DNA from: CAWHQZ01 sp963831645
Lineage (GTDB): Bacteria; Pseudomonadota; Alphaproteobacteria; Rhizobiales; Aestuariivirgaceae
Direction of reading: 5' to 3'
DNA length: 64,000 bases
Assembly: GCA_963831645.1 (NCBI GenBank)
Contig: CAWHQZ010000006.1
Coordinates: forward strand, 62,001 to 126,000
The notes under the pieces are model-generated. The model saw nothing but the letters and a program-made list of their open reading frames with translations. It was not told where the DNA came from and searched no databases. Below, one piece after another: positions 47,648 to 57,608 of this stretch; position 1 is the stretch's first letter, and each line of letters begins with the position of its first letter. The position numbers and the translations under genes are program-made.

Positions 47648-49059
47648 GTGTGTAGTCCCACAGCTCGAAGCCGGCGAGTACTCGGCGGAGAGGACGCATC
47701 AGGCATCCCGCCTTTTGTCGGCGATACCCATAAATATGTGGTGGATGGGGCCGTACTGGAGCGCTTGTCGCTGTCATTCGCGAACCTTCCCGAAGGCACG
47801 GTCGTCGAGAACTGGACGCCACCGGCCTGGAAGCAATATCGCTGGCAGATCGCGGTCACCGCAGCGGCGCTGCTCGCCCAGGCGTTACTCATTGCCTACG
47901 TGCTCTTTCAGAATTGCAAACGTCGAGCGGCTGAGCTCCTGCTCAAGGAGAGCGAAGAACGAATGACGCTCACGGCCGCGTCCGCGAATGTCGGACTCTG
48001 GCAATTTGACCGGGAGACCAGTGAATTGTGGGCGACCGAGTATTGTCGCGCACTGTTCGGTCTTGGGCGCGAGGTTCCACTCACGCGCGACACCATTCTC
48101 GCAACGATCCATCCCGAGGATCGTGAAATTGCCATTTTGTCGCTTCGGGCAACCTGGAATGCGGACCAGTCGGCCGTCCGTGACGTGCGCGTGTCCTGCC
48201 GGACGATAAGGTGCGCTGGGTTCGCATTCGGGCCCGTGCGCATCCCGACAATCACGGCGCTCCGAACCAATTGAGCGGAATTTTTGTCGATGTCACCGAA
48301 CAGAAAGCCGCGGAAGCCGAAGCCGCGTTACAGCGCGAGGAAATTGCGCATCTGATGCGTGTTTCCGTGCTGGGCGAGCTCTCCGGCGCGATCGCGCACG
48401 AGATCAACCAGCCGCTCACTGCGGTCCAGTCAAACGCGGAATCGGGACTGGACCTGCTTGCGGAGAGTTCGCCAGACCTCGCCGAAGTTCGCGATGTTTT
48501 TGAGGATATTGTCCATGACAACCGCCGGGCCAGTGAGGTCATCGAGCGGCTCCGCAACCTGCTGAGAAAGAGCGAGAAGAGAGTCGAGTTGGTCGATGTC
48601 AATCAACTGGTCAATTCAACACTTGCACTGCTCAACAGCGAGTTGATCAGTCGCAGGATCAACGTCAAACTTGATCTGGCGAGCGCGCTGCCCGCAGCCC
48701 TGGGCGATCCGGTCCAGCTGCAGCAAGTCCTGCTCAACCTCGTCATGAACGCCATGGACGCGATGGCCTCGACGCCCACGGCGCAACGGCTCGTCACAGT
48801 CGCCACGCGCGCGACGCGAGCCGGAGCGGTCGAGGTGCTTGTGAAGGACCGCGGAACTGGTATCCAACCTGCAGAGCAGAGCCGCCTGTTCGAGCCGTTC
48901 TACACCACCAAGACCCAGGGCCTTGGTCTCGGCTTGACGATCTGTTCGACCATCGTCCGGGCCCACGGCGGAGATCTTACGCTGGTGAGTGATGACGGCG
49001 GCGGAGCGGTTGCAGTGCTCTCGCTGCCGGCTCAGGAAATGCTCGTCGCGGCCAAGTGA
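47648..49059 (+). CDS. PAS-domain sensor histidine kinase (N-terminally truncated, one frameshift)
   Basis: A membrane segment (WQIAVTAAALLAQALLIAYV) follows a short periplasmic part. A PAS domain (SEERMTLTAASANVGLWQF, LFGLGREVPLTRDTILATIH) leads, after a one-base shift near 48200, to the coil, HisKA motif AIAHEINQPLTAVQSNAESG with phospho-His, and HATPase (LLNLVMNAMDAM, KDRGTGIQPAEQ, GLGLGLTICSTIVRAHGG). This is the FixL/NtrB-like class often linked to FixJ-type regulators. The extracellular ligand domain seems cut off near 47650, and no reliable start codon can be assigned. Confidence 0.7.
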
Positions 49060-49075
49060 TGGATACGAAATTCAC

Positions 49076-49673
49076 ATGTTCGTAGTCGATGACGACGCCA
49101 GAGTAATCAAGGCATTGTCGCGACTCCTGCGTATGAAGGGCTACGATGTCCGATCCTATACTTCGCCGCAGGAGTTCCTCAGCAACCATGATGCGACGGT
49201 TCCCGGTTGCGCCGTATTGGACGTCTCGATGCCCGGTCTCGACGGTCTCGAGCTGCAGCAGGCGCTGGCAGCCGGAGGATCTCACCGGCCGGTCATTTTC
49301 CTCACCGGGAAGGGCGACATACCGACGAGCGTGCGCGCGATGAAAGCGGGCGCCATCGATTTCCTGACCAAACCGGTGAGCAATCAGGACTTGTTGGGAG
49401 CGATCGCCCGGGCTGAAGAGCAGGACACCAGGACTCGTCAGAATTCACGTCGAATTGGCATCGATCGAGGCGAAGATTGCGACCTTGACCCCGCGCGAAC
49501 GCGAAGTGCTCGTGCATGTTGTCGCCGGACGCCACAGCAAGCAGATCGCCGGCGAGCGTGGAACGGGCGACAAGACGATCAAGTTCCACCGCAGTGCGAT
49601 GATGCAAAAGCTGGGGACGCGCACTGTCGCAGATCTCGTGCGCATGGCGAAAAAGGCCGGCGTTTCAAAATAG
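49076..49673 (+). CDS. FixJ-type response regulator with LuxR helix-turn-helix (frameshifted)
   Basis: Starting at ATG 49076 the receiver domain reads MFVVDDDARVIKALSRLL, GCAVLDVSMPGLDGLELQQA with phospho-Asp, PVIFLTGKGDIPTSVRAMK and DFLTKPVSNQDLLGA. After a frame change near 49430 comes the LuxR-type output domain TPREREVLVHVVAGRHSKQI and GDKTIKFHRSAMMQKLGTRT. The joined length of about 200 residues is the FixJ size. It follows the sensor kinase by 16 bases, so kinase and regulator form one pair. Confidence 0.78.
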
Positions 49674-49743
49674 GCCGCCATGCCGCGCTACTGGCCCAAG
49701 GGTCAGGTCGACAATCGTCGGCAGCGGCCACAGTATCTTCTTT

Positions 49744-50121
49744 ATGGCGGAAACAACCGGTTGGATCGCCATTGTGGACGATGACCCGTCCGTGCTGAAG
49801 GCCTTGCGACGGTCGCTGCGCGGCCGCGCGATTCGAACTGAGGCATATGCCTCAGCGCACGAGTTTCTCACGGCGTTGCCCGACGGTCCGCCCGATTGTC
49901 TGATCCTCGATCTGCAAATGCCCGGGATGACCGGCCTGGAGCTTCTTGAGCACCTGAAGCGCAAAGATATCCGGATACCGACCATCGTCATAACCGCACA
50001 CGGCGATGCCGGCGTACGCAAACGTTGCGAATCCGCTGGAGCCGTCGCCTTTCTTGCGAAGCCCTTCTGGAAATCATCGCTGTACGCTGCCATCGATGCG
50101 GCGATCGGAAACAAAGGATGA
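49744..50121 (+). CDS. Single-domain response regulator
   Basis: This 125-residue receiver has WIAIVDDDPSVLKALRRSL, CLILDLQMPGMTGLELLEHL with phospho-Asp, IVITAHGDAG and AVAFLAKPFWKSSL with the conserved Lys. No output domain. It lies downstream of the FixJ-type regulator on the same strand and is probably a third member of that signalling set, acting as a phosphate sink or protein-binding regulator. Confidence 0.85.
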   Translation: MAETTGWIAIVDDDPSVLKALRRSLRGRAIRTEAYASAHEFLTALPDGPPDCLILDLQMPGMTGLELLEHLKRKDIRIPTIVITAHGDAGVRKRCESAGAVAFLAKPFWKSSLYAAIDAAIGNKG

Positions 50122-50176
50122 GGTGGTCCCCGAATCTCGGACAGCAGGTAAAGTGGTTCGCAGCAAAACTGGAATT

Positions 50177-50950
50177 TCACCCGCTCCCATAGGGTCCGGC
50201 CGTTGCGCCGCCATCCACGGGATAGGTGCCGCCGGTCAGGTAGGCGGCGGCAGGAGAGCACAGGAAAATCGCCAGGGCAGCGACGTCCTCGACGGTGGCG
50301 AAGCGGCCGATCGGAATCCCGGCCTGCCACAAGGCGATCTCCTCGCGCTTCGCGACCTGCCTGAACATCTCGGTTTCGACGACGTGCGGCAGAATTGCGT
50401 TCACGCGCAGTCCTTCGCGGGCATGCTCGAGGGCCATCGCCTTGGTGAGCCCGATTACGGCGAACTTCGTTGCGCAGTAGACGGTGCGCCGCTCATAGCC
50501 GAGGATGCCGGCGGTCGAGGAGATCTGCACGATCGAGCCGCCCTCTCCTCGTTCCCGGGCATGCAGCGCCATGCGGCGCGACAAGGCGAGCACGCTCTTG
50601 AGATTGAGCTCGATCAGCTCTTGCGTGCGGCGAGGGTCGATTTCCCGCGTTTCGGCTGCCCATGAGCGGCCGGCGTTGTTGACCAGGAAATCGATACGGC
50701 CGGCTCGCGCGAGTGCTTCGCCGAAAACGGTTTCCGCACATCCGGGCTCTGCGAGGTCGCCCACGACGCAGTCTCGAGGCGATGAGCGAATGGCCTCGCC
50801 CAAGGCTTCGGCATCGATGTCGTGGCGAATGGCTCGCGCGCCCAGCGCGGCGAAGGCTTTCGCGATTCCCGCCCCGATGCCGCGACCGGCGCCGGTGATC
50901 AGCGCGACCTTGCCGCGGAAGAGGTCCGCGCGGAACACGTCTTCGATCAT
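50177..50950 (-). CDS. SDR-family oxidoreductase of the PotABCD-like cluster
   Basis: A 257-residue short-chain dehydrogenase from ATG 50950 (MIEDVFRADLFRGKVALITG): GAGRGIGAGIAKAFAALGAR for cofactor, VNNAGRSW, IVQISSTAG and the active-site YCATKFAVIGLTKAM, ending GGTYPVDGGATAGPYGSG. The ATG overlaps the stop of the ABC ATPase gene. In the raw sequence a frameshift near 51018 joins both into one long frame, but the TGATG overlap shows two genes. It probably acts on the transported compound. Confidence 0.85.
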   Translation of the reverse strand: MIEDVFRADLFRGKVALITGAGRGIGAGIAKAFAALGARAIRHDIDAEALGEAIRSSPRDCVVGDLAEPGCAETVFGEALARAGRIDFLVNNAGRSWAAETREIDPRRTQELIELNLKSVLALSRRMALHARERGEGGSIVQISSTAGILGYERRTVYCATKFAVIGLTKAMALEHAREGLRVNAILPHVVETEMFRQVAKREEIALWQAGIPIGRFATVEDVAALAIFLCSPAAAYLTGGTYPVDGGATAGPYGSG

Positions 50951-52019
50951 CAAGCCGTCCGCTTTGCCGCCTTCCGGCCGGCTTCCGCTAGAACCGTGAG
51001 CCGGCCGGTGTCGATCGACCAGGGCGACGCGCTCGCCTTCCGCATAGGCGCTGTGGCCGTCGGTGCGGACGTTGAGGGTGCGTCCGCCGGCCAGCGCCAT
51101 CGTGTACTCGAAGGCGTTGCCGAGAAAGCGGCATCGCGTAACCGTGGCCTCGATACCCGGCGAGCCCGGCGGCAGAAGCGCGATGTCCTCGGGCCGGATC
51201 GAGAGCGCCGAAGCGCCGGCAGGGAGTGCCGAAGGAAACACGAGATCGAGCCCGCCGTCGAAGAGAAATCTGTGAGGATCGGCGCCGTCGGCGCGGCCAT
51301 GCAGCACGTTGGCGCCGCCGATGAAGTCGGCCACGAACGCCGAGGCCGGCGTCCGGTAGAGCTCGCGCGGCGGCGCCAGCTGCTCGACGCGTCCGGCATT
51401 CATGACCGCGACGAGATCCGAAAGCACCAGCGCCTCACCCTGATCGTGGGTCACGAAGACCGTGGTGATGCCGAGTTCGCGCACGATGCGGTGGATTTCG
51501 TCGCGCATTTCCTCGCGCAGCTTGAGATCGAGAGCCGACAGCGGTTCATCGAGCAGCAGGAGATCGGGCTCGATCACCAGGGCCCTGGCGAGCGCGATGC
51601 GCTGCTGCTGGCCGCCGGACAGGCTCTTCGGCAGCCGGTCGCCGAACGCCTTCATCCGCACCATGTCGAGCGCTTTGGCCACTCGCGCCCGGCGCTCGAC
51701 CGTGGCGATCCTGCGCATGTCGAGGCCGAAGGCGACGTTGTCGGCGGCGGTCAGATGCGGGAACAAGGCATAAGACTGAAACACCATGCCGATGTTGCGG
51801 TGTCGCGCCGGCACGTCGGTGATATCCCGGCCGGCGAGATGCACCCTGCCCGAGGTCGGATGCTCGAAGCCGGCGATCATGCGCAAGGTGGTGGTCTTGC
51901 CGCAACCGGAAGGGCCGAGCAGGCTCAGCACCTTGCCGGCTTCGAGAAGTCAAATCCACGCCCGATACTGCGGTGAAATCGCCGAAGTTCTTGGTCAGGG
52001 AGCGGATTTCGAGGCGCAT
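50950..52019 (-). CDS. Spermidine/putrescine-type ABC transporter ATP-binding protein (PotA-like; two frameshifts)
   Basis: It starts at ATG 52019 with RLEIRSLTKNFGDFTAVSGV. After a frameshift near 51945 come Walker A LLGPSGCGKTTTLRM, MVFQSYALFPHLTAADNVAF, signature LSGGQQQRIALARAL, LLLDEPLSALDLK and THDQGEALVLSD. A C-terminal TOBE-like domain (GASALSIRPEDIALL) follows. A second shift near 51018 restores the real end DTGRLTVLAEAGRKAAKRTA. Joined, about 355 residues, the size of PotA. It works with the solute-binding protein and two permeases upstream. Confidence 0.82.
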
Positions 52020-52075
52020 ATCCTACTTCGCCTTCGAGGTTGGTAAGGACCTTTCTGCGCCGGCGAAACGTCAGC

Positions 52076-52183
52076 CCCCTCACCCTGCCCTCTCCCCGAT
52101 GGGGAGAGGGTTCAATGAAGAAACCCTCGCCCCGCAGGGGAGAGGGAAGCGAAGCGGCGAAGCCGCTGAGCAGGGTGAGGGGG
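52076..52183. repeat. Nested palindromic intergenic repeat
   Basis: Outer arms cccctcaccctgc and gcagggtgagggg enclose two small palindromes, ccctctccccgatggggagaggg and the similar ccctcgccccgcaggggagaggg half. It lies between the ATPase gene start and the solute-binding protein end. This class of repeat is common between genes of GC-rich proteobacteria. Confidence 0.65.
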
Positions 52184-52193
52184 TTCGGCCTTT

Positions 52194-53258
52194 CTACTTC
52201 GCTACGGCGGCCTTCGCCTTCTCCCAAATCTGGATGGCGCGGTTGTCGAAGTCGGCGCCGAGGTTGTACTGGAACTGAATCTTCGGGATGTTGGCGACGA
52301 GGCCCTCGAGGTCCATGGACTTCTTGGTTTCCGCGTCGATCAGGTCCATCGCCTTGCTGTTGGCCGGCGCATAGCCCAGCTCCTTGGGAAGCCGCGCCTG
52401 GATTTCCGGGCTCATCATGTGGTTGATGAAGGCGTAAGCAGCCTGCGGATGGGGCGCTTCGGAGACCACGCACGGTCCGTCGTACCAGGCGGTGAGGCCT
52501 TCCTCGGGATAATCGACCTCGATCGGCAGTCCCTTGGCCTTTGCCTGACGCGAGCCGCCGTCATCGGAGTCGGCGACCCAGATCTCCCCGCTCGCCAGCA
52601 ACTGCGCCATCTGGTCGTAGTGACCGTAGATGGTGCGCACCTGCTTCATGTTCTCGAGCAGCTTCTCCTCGACCTTCTGAAACTGCTCTTCGGTCAGCGG
52701 TCCGTAGGTGTAGCCGAGGCTGAGGGCGGTGCGCCACAGCTGCTCGTTCGACTTGTCGATCTTGCCGATGCGGTCCTTGTAGTCGCCGGAGAACACGTCC
52801 TTCCACGAGTTGATCTTCTTGCCCGTCTTGGCAGGATCGTAGACGACGAGACCATTGAGCCCGAACGAGTAGGTGGCGCAATAGAGATTGCCGTCGTCCT
52901 TGGTCTTCTTGAGGGTCTCGTAGACATCGGCCAGCGCCGGCACCTTGCTGGTGTCGAGGGCGGTGATCAGCTTCTGCTTGATGGCGATATCCTCGAAGCC
53001 TGCGCCCAGGAACACCACGTCGTGGGTGCCGACCCCGGCCGCGCGTATCTTGTTCATCGCCTCCTGCTCGTCGGCGTAATAGTCGATGTTGATCTTCACG
53101 CCGTATTTTTCCTCGAACGACGGCAGGGCGAAGTCGATGTAGTTGCCCCAGCTGAGGATGTTGATCTCGCCGCCGATCTTTTCCTCGGCAGCGGCCGGCG
53201 TCGCCGCGACGGAAAGCACCGCGGCAGCGGCCGCGGCGAAAGCAAGGCATCGTTTCAT
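52194..53258 (-). CDS. Spermidine/putrescine-type ABC transporter substrate-binding protein (PotD-like)
   Basis: A 354-residue periplasmic protein. The ATG at 53258 starts a signal peptide (RCLAFAAAAAAVLSVAATPA) and the mature N-terminus GGEINILSWGNYIDFALPSF is the typical polyamine-binding-protein start. Further hits are HDVVFLGAGFEDIAIKQKLI, LNGLVVYDPAKTGKKINSW and ADSDDGGSRQAKAKGLPIEV. It binds a polyamine or a similar organic cation and passes it to the permeases. It overlaps the end of the permease gene by 4 bases. Confidence 0.87.
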   Translation of the reverse strand: MKRCLAFAAAAAAVLSVAATPAAAEEKIGGEINILSWGNYIDFALPSFEEKYGVKINIDYYADEQEAMNKIRAAGVGTHDVVFLGAGFEDIAIKQKLITALDTSKVPALADVYETLKKTKDDGNLYCATYSFGLNGLVVYDPAKTGKKINSWKDVFSGDYKDRIGKIDKSNEQLWRTALSLGYTYGPLTEEQFQKVEEKLLENMKQVRTIYGHYDQMAQLLASGEIWVADSDDGGSRQAKAKGLPIEVDYPEEGLTAWYDGPCVVSEAPHPQAAYAFINHMMSPEIQARLPKELGYAPANSKAMDLIDAETKKSMDLEGLVANIPKIQFQYNLGADFDNRAIQIWEKAKAAVAK

Positions 53259-54055
53259 GGTGTTACTCCTGGGCTGGGGTTGCGGCCGCGCGACCAGGTG
53301 AGGCGGATGGCGGCCAGGGTCAATACGACAGTAGCGGCGAGAATGAGCGTCGAAACGGCGTTGATCTCCGGCGTGATGCCGACCTTCACGATCGAATAGA
53401 CGCGGATCGGCAAGGTGGTGATGCCGGCCGAGGTGAGAAAGAAGCTTACCACGAACTCGCCGATGGAAATCGTGAATCCGAACAGCAGCGCGCCGAGGAT
53501 TCCGGGCATGATGTTGGGAAGCACTACGCGCACGAGCACAGCCGTTTCCCCGGCTCCGAGGCCGCGGGCCGCATCTTCGAGGGTGCGCTCGAAGCGGGAG
53601 AGGCTCGCCATGATGATGAATGTACAATAGGGGAGCGCCAGAAGGGTATGGCCGAGGAAGAGCGAGGCAAATCCGGTCTTGAACCCGAGAGAGCGCAGGA
53701 ACAGCAGCAGCGACACGCCGAGCACGATGCCGGGCGCCACCATCGGCAGCGTCATCAGCGCCAGAAAAGCCCCCCGTCCTGGAAAGCGGTGGCGGATGAA
53801 TGCCAGCGCCGCGAACAAGCCAAGGACGGTGGCCGCCGCGGCAGCCAGCAGCCCGAGCACGATGCTGGTCCACAAGGCGTCAAGGGTGCGCGTGTTGGTG
53901 AACAGCGCCTCGAACCATTTGAGACTGTAGTTCCGGATGGGCAGCACGGTGATGGTCGCCTCGTTGAAGGCGGTCAGCACAACCAACGCGATCGGCAGAT
54001 AGACGAGCAGATAGACGGCGAGCACGAACGCAATCGACAGCGAGCGCCCGAGCAT
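53255..54055 (-). CDS. Spermidine/putrescine-type ABC transporter permease (PotC-like)
   Basis: A 266-residue membrane protein with about six segments, including SIAFVLAVYLLVYLPIALVV and the EAA loop DAARGLGAGETAVLVRVVLP. It is the second permease subunit of the PotABCD-type importer. Its start overlaps the stop of the other permease gene, which indicates translation coupling. Confidence 0.88.
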   Translation of the reverse strand: MLGRSLSIAFVLAVYLLVYLPIALVVLTAFNEATITVLPIRNYSLKWFEALFTNTRTLDALWTSIVLGLLAAAAATVLGLFAALAFIRHRFPGRGAFLALMTLPMVAPGIVLGVSLLLFLRSLGFKTGFASLFLGHTLLALPYCTFIIMASLSRFERTLEDAARGLGAGETAVLVRVVLPNIMPGILGALLFGFTISIGEFVVSFFLTSAGITTLPIRVYSIVKVGITPEINAVSTLILAATVVLTLAAIRLTWSRGRNPSPGVTP

Positions 54056-54978
54056 CAGGCGCGCGCCTCCTCGCCGAACAGACCGCGCCCGGCCTCTCCC
54101 ATTCGAAAGAGGGCAAGCAGAACGAGGACGATTGCCCCGAGCAGCACCACCGACAGCGCCGAGCCCAGTGGCCAGTTGAAGCTCTGGAACGCCGTACCGA
54201 TCAGGTTTCCGAACATGATGCCCTGCAGCCCGCCGAGCAGGTTCGGCACCAGGTACTCGCCGAGCGCCGGTATGAAGGTGATGATGGCCCCGGCGACGAT
54301 GCCAGGCTTGATCAGCGGCAGCACCACCCGCACAAAGCGTTCCACTGGTCCCGCTCCGAGGTTCTCGGCAGCCTCGAGGAGCGCCGGGTCGAGCCGCTCG
54401 ACGGCGGCATAGATCGGCACCATGGTATAGGGCAGATAGATATAGACCAGCCCGATCACCACGGCGGTCTCGGTGAACAGCACCTCGAGCGGGCGGGCAA
54501 TGAGGCCGGCGCTGAGCAGCAGCCAGTTCATGAGGCCCGATTCACCGAGCACGAGATTCATCGAATAGGTGCGGATCAGCACGCTCACCCAGCCGGGAAG
54601 GATCAGCACGACGATGAACAGCACGCGCCAGCGCGCCGGCACCCGGCGGCCGATGAACCAGGCGAGCGGTACTGCCAGCACGAGGCAGAAAACCGTCGTC
54701 AGCAGAGCCATCCATGCCGACCCCAGGAGGGTCTCGACATAGAGCGAATCGGAAGCGATGCGCAGGTAGTTGACGAGGCTCGGCGTACGAACGAGCTGAT
54801 AGTTGTCGTCGACCGTCCAGAAGCTGTAGACGACCATCATGCCGATCGGCAGCACGAACAGAAACAGGAGCGCAGCGAGAGGCGGCAGCAGGAACACCGC
54901 CAGCTGGGCTCGCGCGCGTGCGTCGGACAAACCGTCCTCCCGTTTTTGGGGCCGATCATAGGGTGGCTCGGCGCGCAT
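54055..54978 (-). CDS. Spermidine/putrescine-type ABC transporter permease (PotB-like)
   Basis: A 307-residue membrane protein that starts the minus-strand operon. Segments include LAVFLLPPLAALLFLFVLPI, and the EAA loop reads EAAENLGAGPVERFVRVVLP. It pairs with the PotC-like subunit to form the channel. The region before its start holds REP doublets and a duplicated hpcH 5' end, so the operon's promoter probably lies within 55 kb. Confidence 0.88.
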   Translation of the reverse strand: MRAEPPYDRPQKREDGLSDARARAQLAVFLLPPLAALLFLFVLPIGMMVVYSFWTVDDNYQLVRTPSLVNYLRIASDSLYVETLLGSAWMALLTTVFCLVLAVPLAWFIGRRVPARWRVLFIVVLILPGWVSVLIRTYSMNLVLGESGLMNWLLLSAGLIARPLEVLFTETAVVIGLVYIYLPYTMVPIYAAVERLDPALLEAAENLGAGPVERFVRVVLPLIKPGIVAGAIITFIPALGEYLVPNLLGGLQGIMFGNLIGTAFQSFNWPLGSALSVVLLGAIVLVLLALFRMGEAGRGLFGEEARA

Positions 54979-55009
54979 GCAAATTCATTTTCCAACCATT
55001 TTCCAACCG

Positions 55010-55511
55010 TCATCCCCGCGCGGTGACGCTATCGACTCAATTGTCATCCCCTCGCAAGAGGGGATCCAATGGAGCGGCGCAGCGTCGTCAACGGCTTCAG
55101 GTTGATACTCACCATTGGATCCCCTCTTGCGAGGGGATGACGATTGTTCTCTGATGACGATTGATGGAATTTGAGGGGGATGACTTGGTCAAGCCGCTTA
55201 TTGCCTTCTGGCTCGAATCCGACGCCCACAAGACATGCGAGATCGCCCGCCTGGTCCGTCATCCCCGCGCAGTGCAGCTATCGGATTTCCATCGTCATCC
55301 CCTCGCAAGAGGGGATCCAATGGAGCGGCGCAGCGTCGTCAACGGCTCCAGGTTGATACTCACCATTGGATCCCCTCTTGCGAGGGGATGACGATTGTTC
55401 TCTGATGACGATTGATGGAATTTGAGGGGGATGACTTGGTCAAGCCGCTTATTGCCTTCTGGCTGGAATCCGACGCCCACAAGACATGCGAAATCGCCCG
55501 CCTGGCCGGCT
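55010..55511. repeat. 251-bp tandem duplication containing REP doublets and an hpcH 5' end
   Basis: Two copies, about 55010-55260 and 55261-55511, are nearly identical. Each carries a REP doublet (tcatcccctcgcaagaggggat...attggatcccctcttgcgag) and the first 30 codons of the HpcH aldolase. Only the second copy continues into an intact gene; the first is a stub ending in LVRHPRAVQLSDF-like residues. Nothing else is seen between 54979 and 55414. Confidence 0.8.
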
Positions 55512-56152
55512 ACGATGCCGTCATCTTCGACATGGAGCATGGCACGATCGAAGAAATGGCGCTCGACCGGCTGCTTCCCTTTTGCAACGGTCTCGGCTTC
55601 ACGACTTTTGTGCGCGTCCGCGAAGGCAACCAGGCGCGCATCCAGATCGCTCTCGATTGCGGAGCTAATGGCGTCATCCTGCCGCAGATCAGGAACCTCG
55701 ACCAGGCGAGGACCGTCTCGGCGGCCGCCAAGTATCCGCCTCGCGGCACGCGCGGCATGGGCTTCAGCCGCATCGACGGCTATGGCTCGGCAGATGACGC
55801 CTGGCTGAACGCCCAGAACCAGGGCACCCTTTGCTACGCAATGATCGAGACCCAGGGCGCGTTCGATCAGTGCGAAGCCATTGCCGGGCTCGACTGCGTC
55901 GACGGACTGTTCGTCGGTCCCTCGGATTTCTCGCTGACCCGCGGGCGCGGCATGTTTTCCTGCACAGCCGCCGACATATCCGATCTCGATCGCATCGCTG
56001 CCGCTGCCGCAGCGGCCGGCAAAGTGTGGGGCGTGGCCGCCGGCCATCCCGGCTACCGCGCCGAGGCGCTCTCACGCAACCCGCATCTCGTCACCGTTGC
56101 CGACGACCTCTCGGCACTGCGCATGGGTTTCGATGCGCTCAGGGCCGGCTGA
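55415..56152 (+). CDS. HpcH/HpaI-type aldolase
   Basis: A 245-residue TIM-barrel class II pyruvate-type aldolase: YDAVIFDMEHGTIEE, CGANGVILPQIRNLDQA, CYAMIETQGAFDQCEAI and DGLFVGPSDFSLTRGRGMF, as in the paralogue at 39812. The ATG at 55415 directly follows a TTG and is the first start of the second duplicated copy; the ribosome site is weak. The amidase gene follows after 8 bases, so the two likely form an operon with an upstream promoter in the duplication. Confidence 0.82.
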   Translation: MEFEGDDLVKPLIAFWLESDAHKTCEIARLAGYDAVIFDMEHGTIEEMALDRLLPFCNGLGFTTFVRVREGNQARIQIALDCGANGVILPQIRNLDQARTVSAAAKYPPRGTRGMGFSRIDGYGSADDAWLNAQNQGTLCYAMIETQGAFDQCEAIAGLDCVDGLFVGPSDFSLTRGRGMFSCTAADISDLDRIAAAAAAAGKVWGVAAGHPGYRAEALSRNPHLVTVADDLSALRMGFDALRAG

Positions 56153-56160
56153 CCGCCGAG

Positions 56161-57588
56161 GTGACGAACGACGGCGAGCTCTGCTATCTGACTGCCGCCC
56201 GCGCTCGCGCGCTGTTCTCCCGACGGGAGCTCTCCCCCACCGAGCTGATGGCCGCGCTACTGCGCCGCATCGAGGCAATCAATCCGGAAATCAACGCATT
56301 CTCCGACACACTCTTCGAGGAAGCGCGGCTCGGGGCAGCGGAAGCCGATCGGCGCTGGCGAACCGGGACGGCGCGCGCCCTCGAGGGCATCCCGGTCGCG
56401 GTGAAAGACGCCCAAATGGTGGCAGGACAGCGAACCACCTACGGCTCACCCGCCTACCGTGACAATGTCGCGCGGCAGTCGGATCCGATGATCCAGAGAT
56501 TGCTTGAAGCCGGTGCGATCGTCCATGCGCGCACCACCGTATCCGAGTTCTGCCTCTCGGGCGTGTGCACATCGGCCCTCTTCGGCGCCACGTTCAACCC
56601 CTGGCATCGCTCTTACAGTCCCGGCGGGTCATCTGGAGGCTCCGCCGCCGCGCTCGCCGCGGGAATGACCACGCTGGCGACCGGCACGGACATGGGGGGC
56701 TCGATCAGAGTGCCCGCGTCGGCGTGCGGAGTGGTAGGCTACAAGCCGCCTCACGGGCGCAATCCCGAGGGTCCTCCGTTCAACGTGGACCGGTTCAATC
56801 ATTGCGGACCCCTGGCGCGCAGCATCGGCGATGTGGCCCTCGTGCAGACGTTTGTCGCAGGCAGGCACCCGCATGATCATGACAGCCTCCCGGAAGTGAT
56901 CGCCTATCCCGATTCGGCTGACGACATCGCAGGATTGCGAGTCGCATGGTCCCCGGACCTCGGCTATCGCGCGGTCGACCCGGAAGTGCGTACGAATACC
57001 GAGCGCGCTCTATCGGTGCTCCAGGGCCTGGGGTGCAGCCTCGACAAGGTCGATCTCGGCTGGAGTGAGGAGATCGACGCGATCGCTACAGACTGGTACC
57101 GGTCCGCGCACGCCGGACAAATGCTGATGGCGGCCGCCCGCGATCATCCCGATCTGGTCTCAGCCGACTTGCAGCGCCTCGCCGGAACCTGGAGCCAATC
57201 GCCGCCGGCGATTGCGCCCGTCTTCGATCTCATCAGCCGCATGTCGAACGTCTTCGCTGCCGTCATGGAGACCCACGACGTTTTCGCGTGCCCGACGATG
57301 TCCGTTGCCGCGGTAGCGGCCGACCAGAGCATGTGGGACGACCGGTTCGAGATCGATGGCAGGCGGGTCGATCCGGAGTTCGGGTACTCCATGACCCATC
57401 AGTTCAATCTCCTGGGCAACTGCCCGGCGATAAGCATTCCCTCCGGACGCACTGCGAGCGGTCTGCCGACCGGGCTGCAGCTGGTCGGAAAGCCGTTCGA
57501 CGATGTGGCGGTGATCCGGGCGGCCTGGGCATTCGAGCAAGCGGTCGGCGGCTGGTTCTTGACCCCCGCCACGCGTCCCGACCTGTGA
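56161..57588 (+). CDS. Amidase signature-family enzyme
   Basis: A 475-residue amidase, starting at GTG 56161. The Ser-cisSer-Lys triad is visible: IPVAVKDAQMVAG holds the Lys, and SYSPGGSSGGSAAALAAGM and GTDMGGSIRVPASACG hold the serines. It hydrolyses a carboxylic amide to acid and ammonia; the substrate is unknown. It follows the aldolase gene tightly. Its C-terminus is complete at 57588. Confidence 0.87.
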   Translation: MTNDGELCYLTAARARALFSRRELSPTELMAALLRRIEAINPEINAFSDTLFEEARLGAAEADRRWRTGTARALEGIPVAVKDAQMVAGQRTTYGSPAYRDNVARQSDPMIQRLLEAGAIVHARTTVSEFCLSGVCTSALFGATFNPWHRSYSPGGSSGGSAAALAAGMTTLATGTDMGGSIRVPASACGVVGYKPPHGRNPEGPPFNVDRFNHCGPLARSIGDVALVQTFVAGRHPHDHDSLPEVIAYPDSADDIAGLRVAWSPDLGYRAVDPEVRTNTERALSVLQGLGCSLDKVDLGWSEEIDAIATDWYRSAHAGQMLMAAARDHPDLVSADLQRLAGTWSQSPPAIAPVFDLISRMSNVFAAVMETHDVFACPTMSVAAVAADQSMWDDRFEIDGRRVDPEFGYSMTHQFNLLGNCPAISIPSGRTASGLPTGLQLVGKPFDDVAVIRAAWAFEQAVGGWFLTPATRPDL

Positions 57589-57608
57589 CGGTTGCGAGCT
57601 TCAACAAA

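Noticed and set aside
52076..52183. Riboswitch before the ATPase gene
   Set aside because: It is an intergenic repeat of palindromes lying downstream of the solute-binding gene, with no conserved aptamer features.
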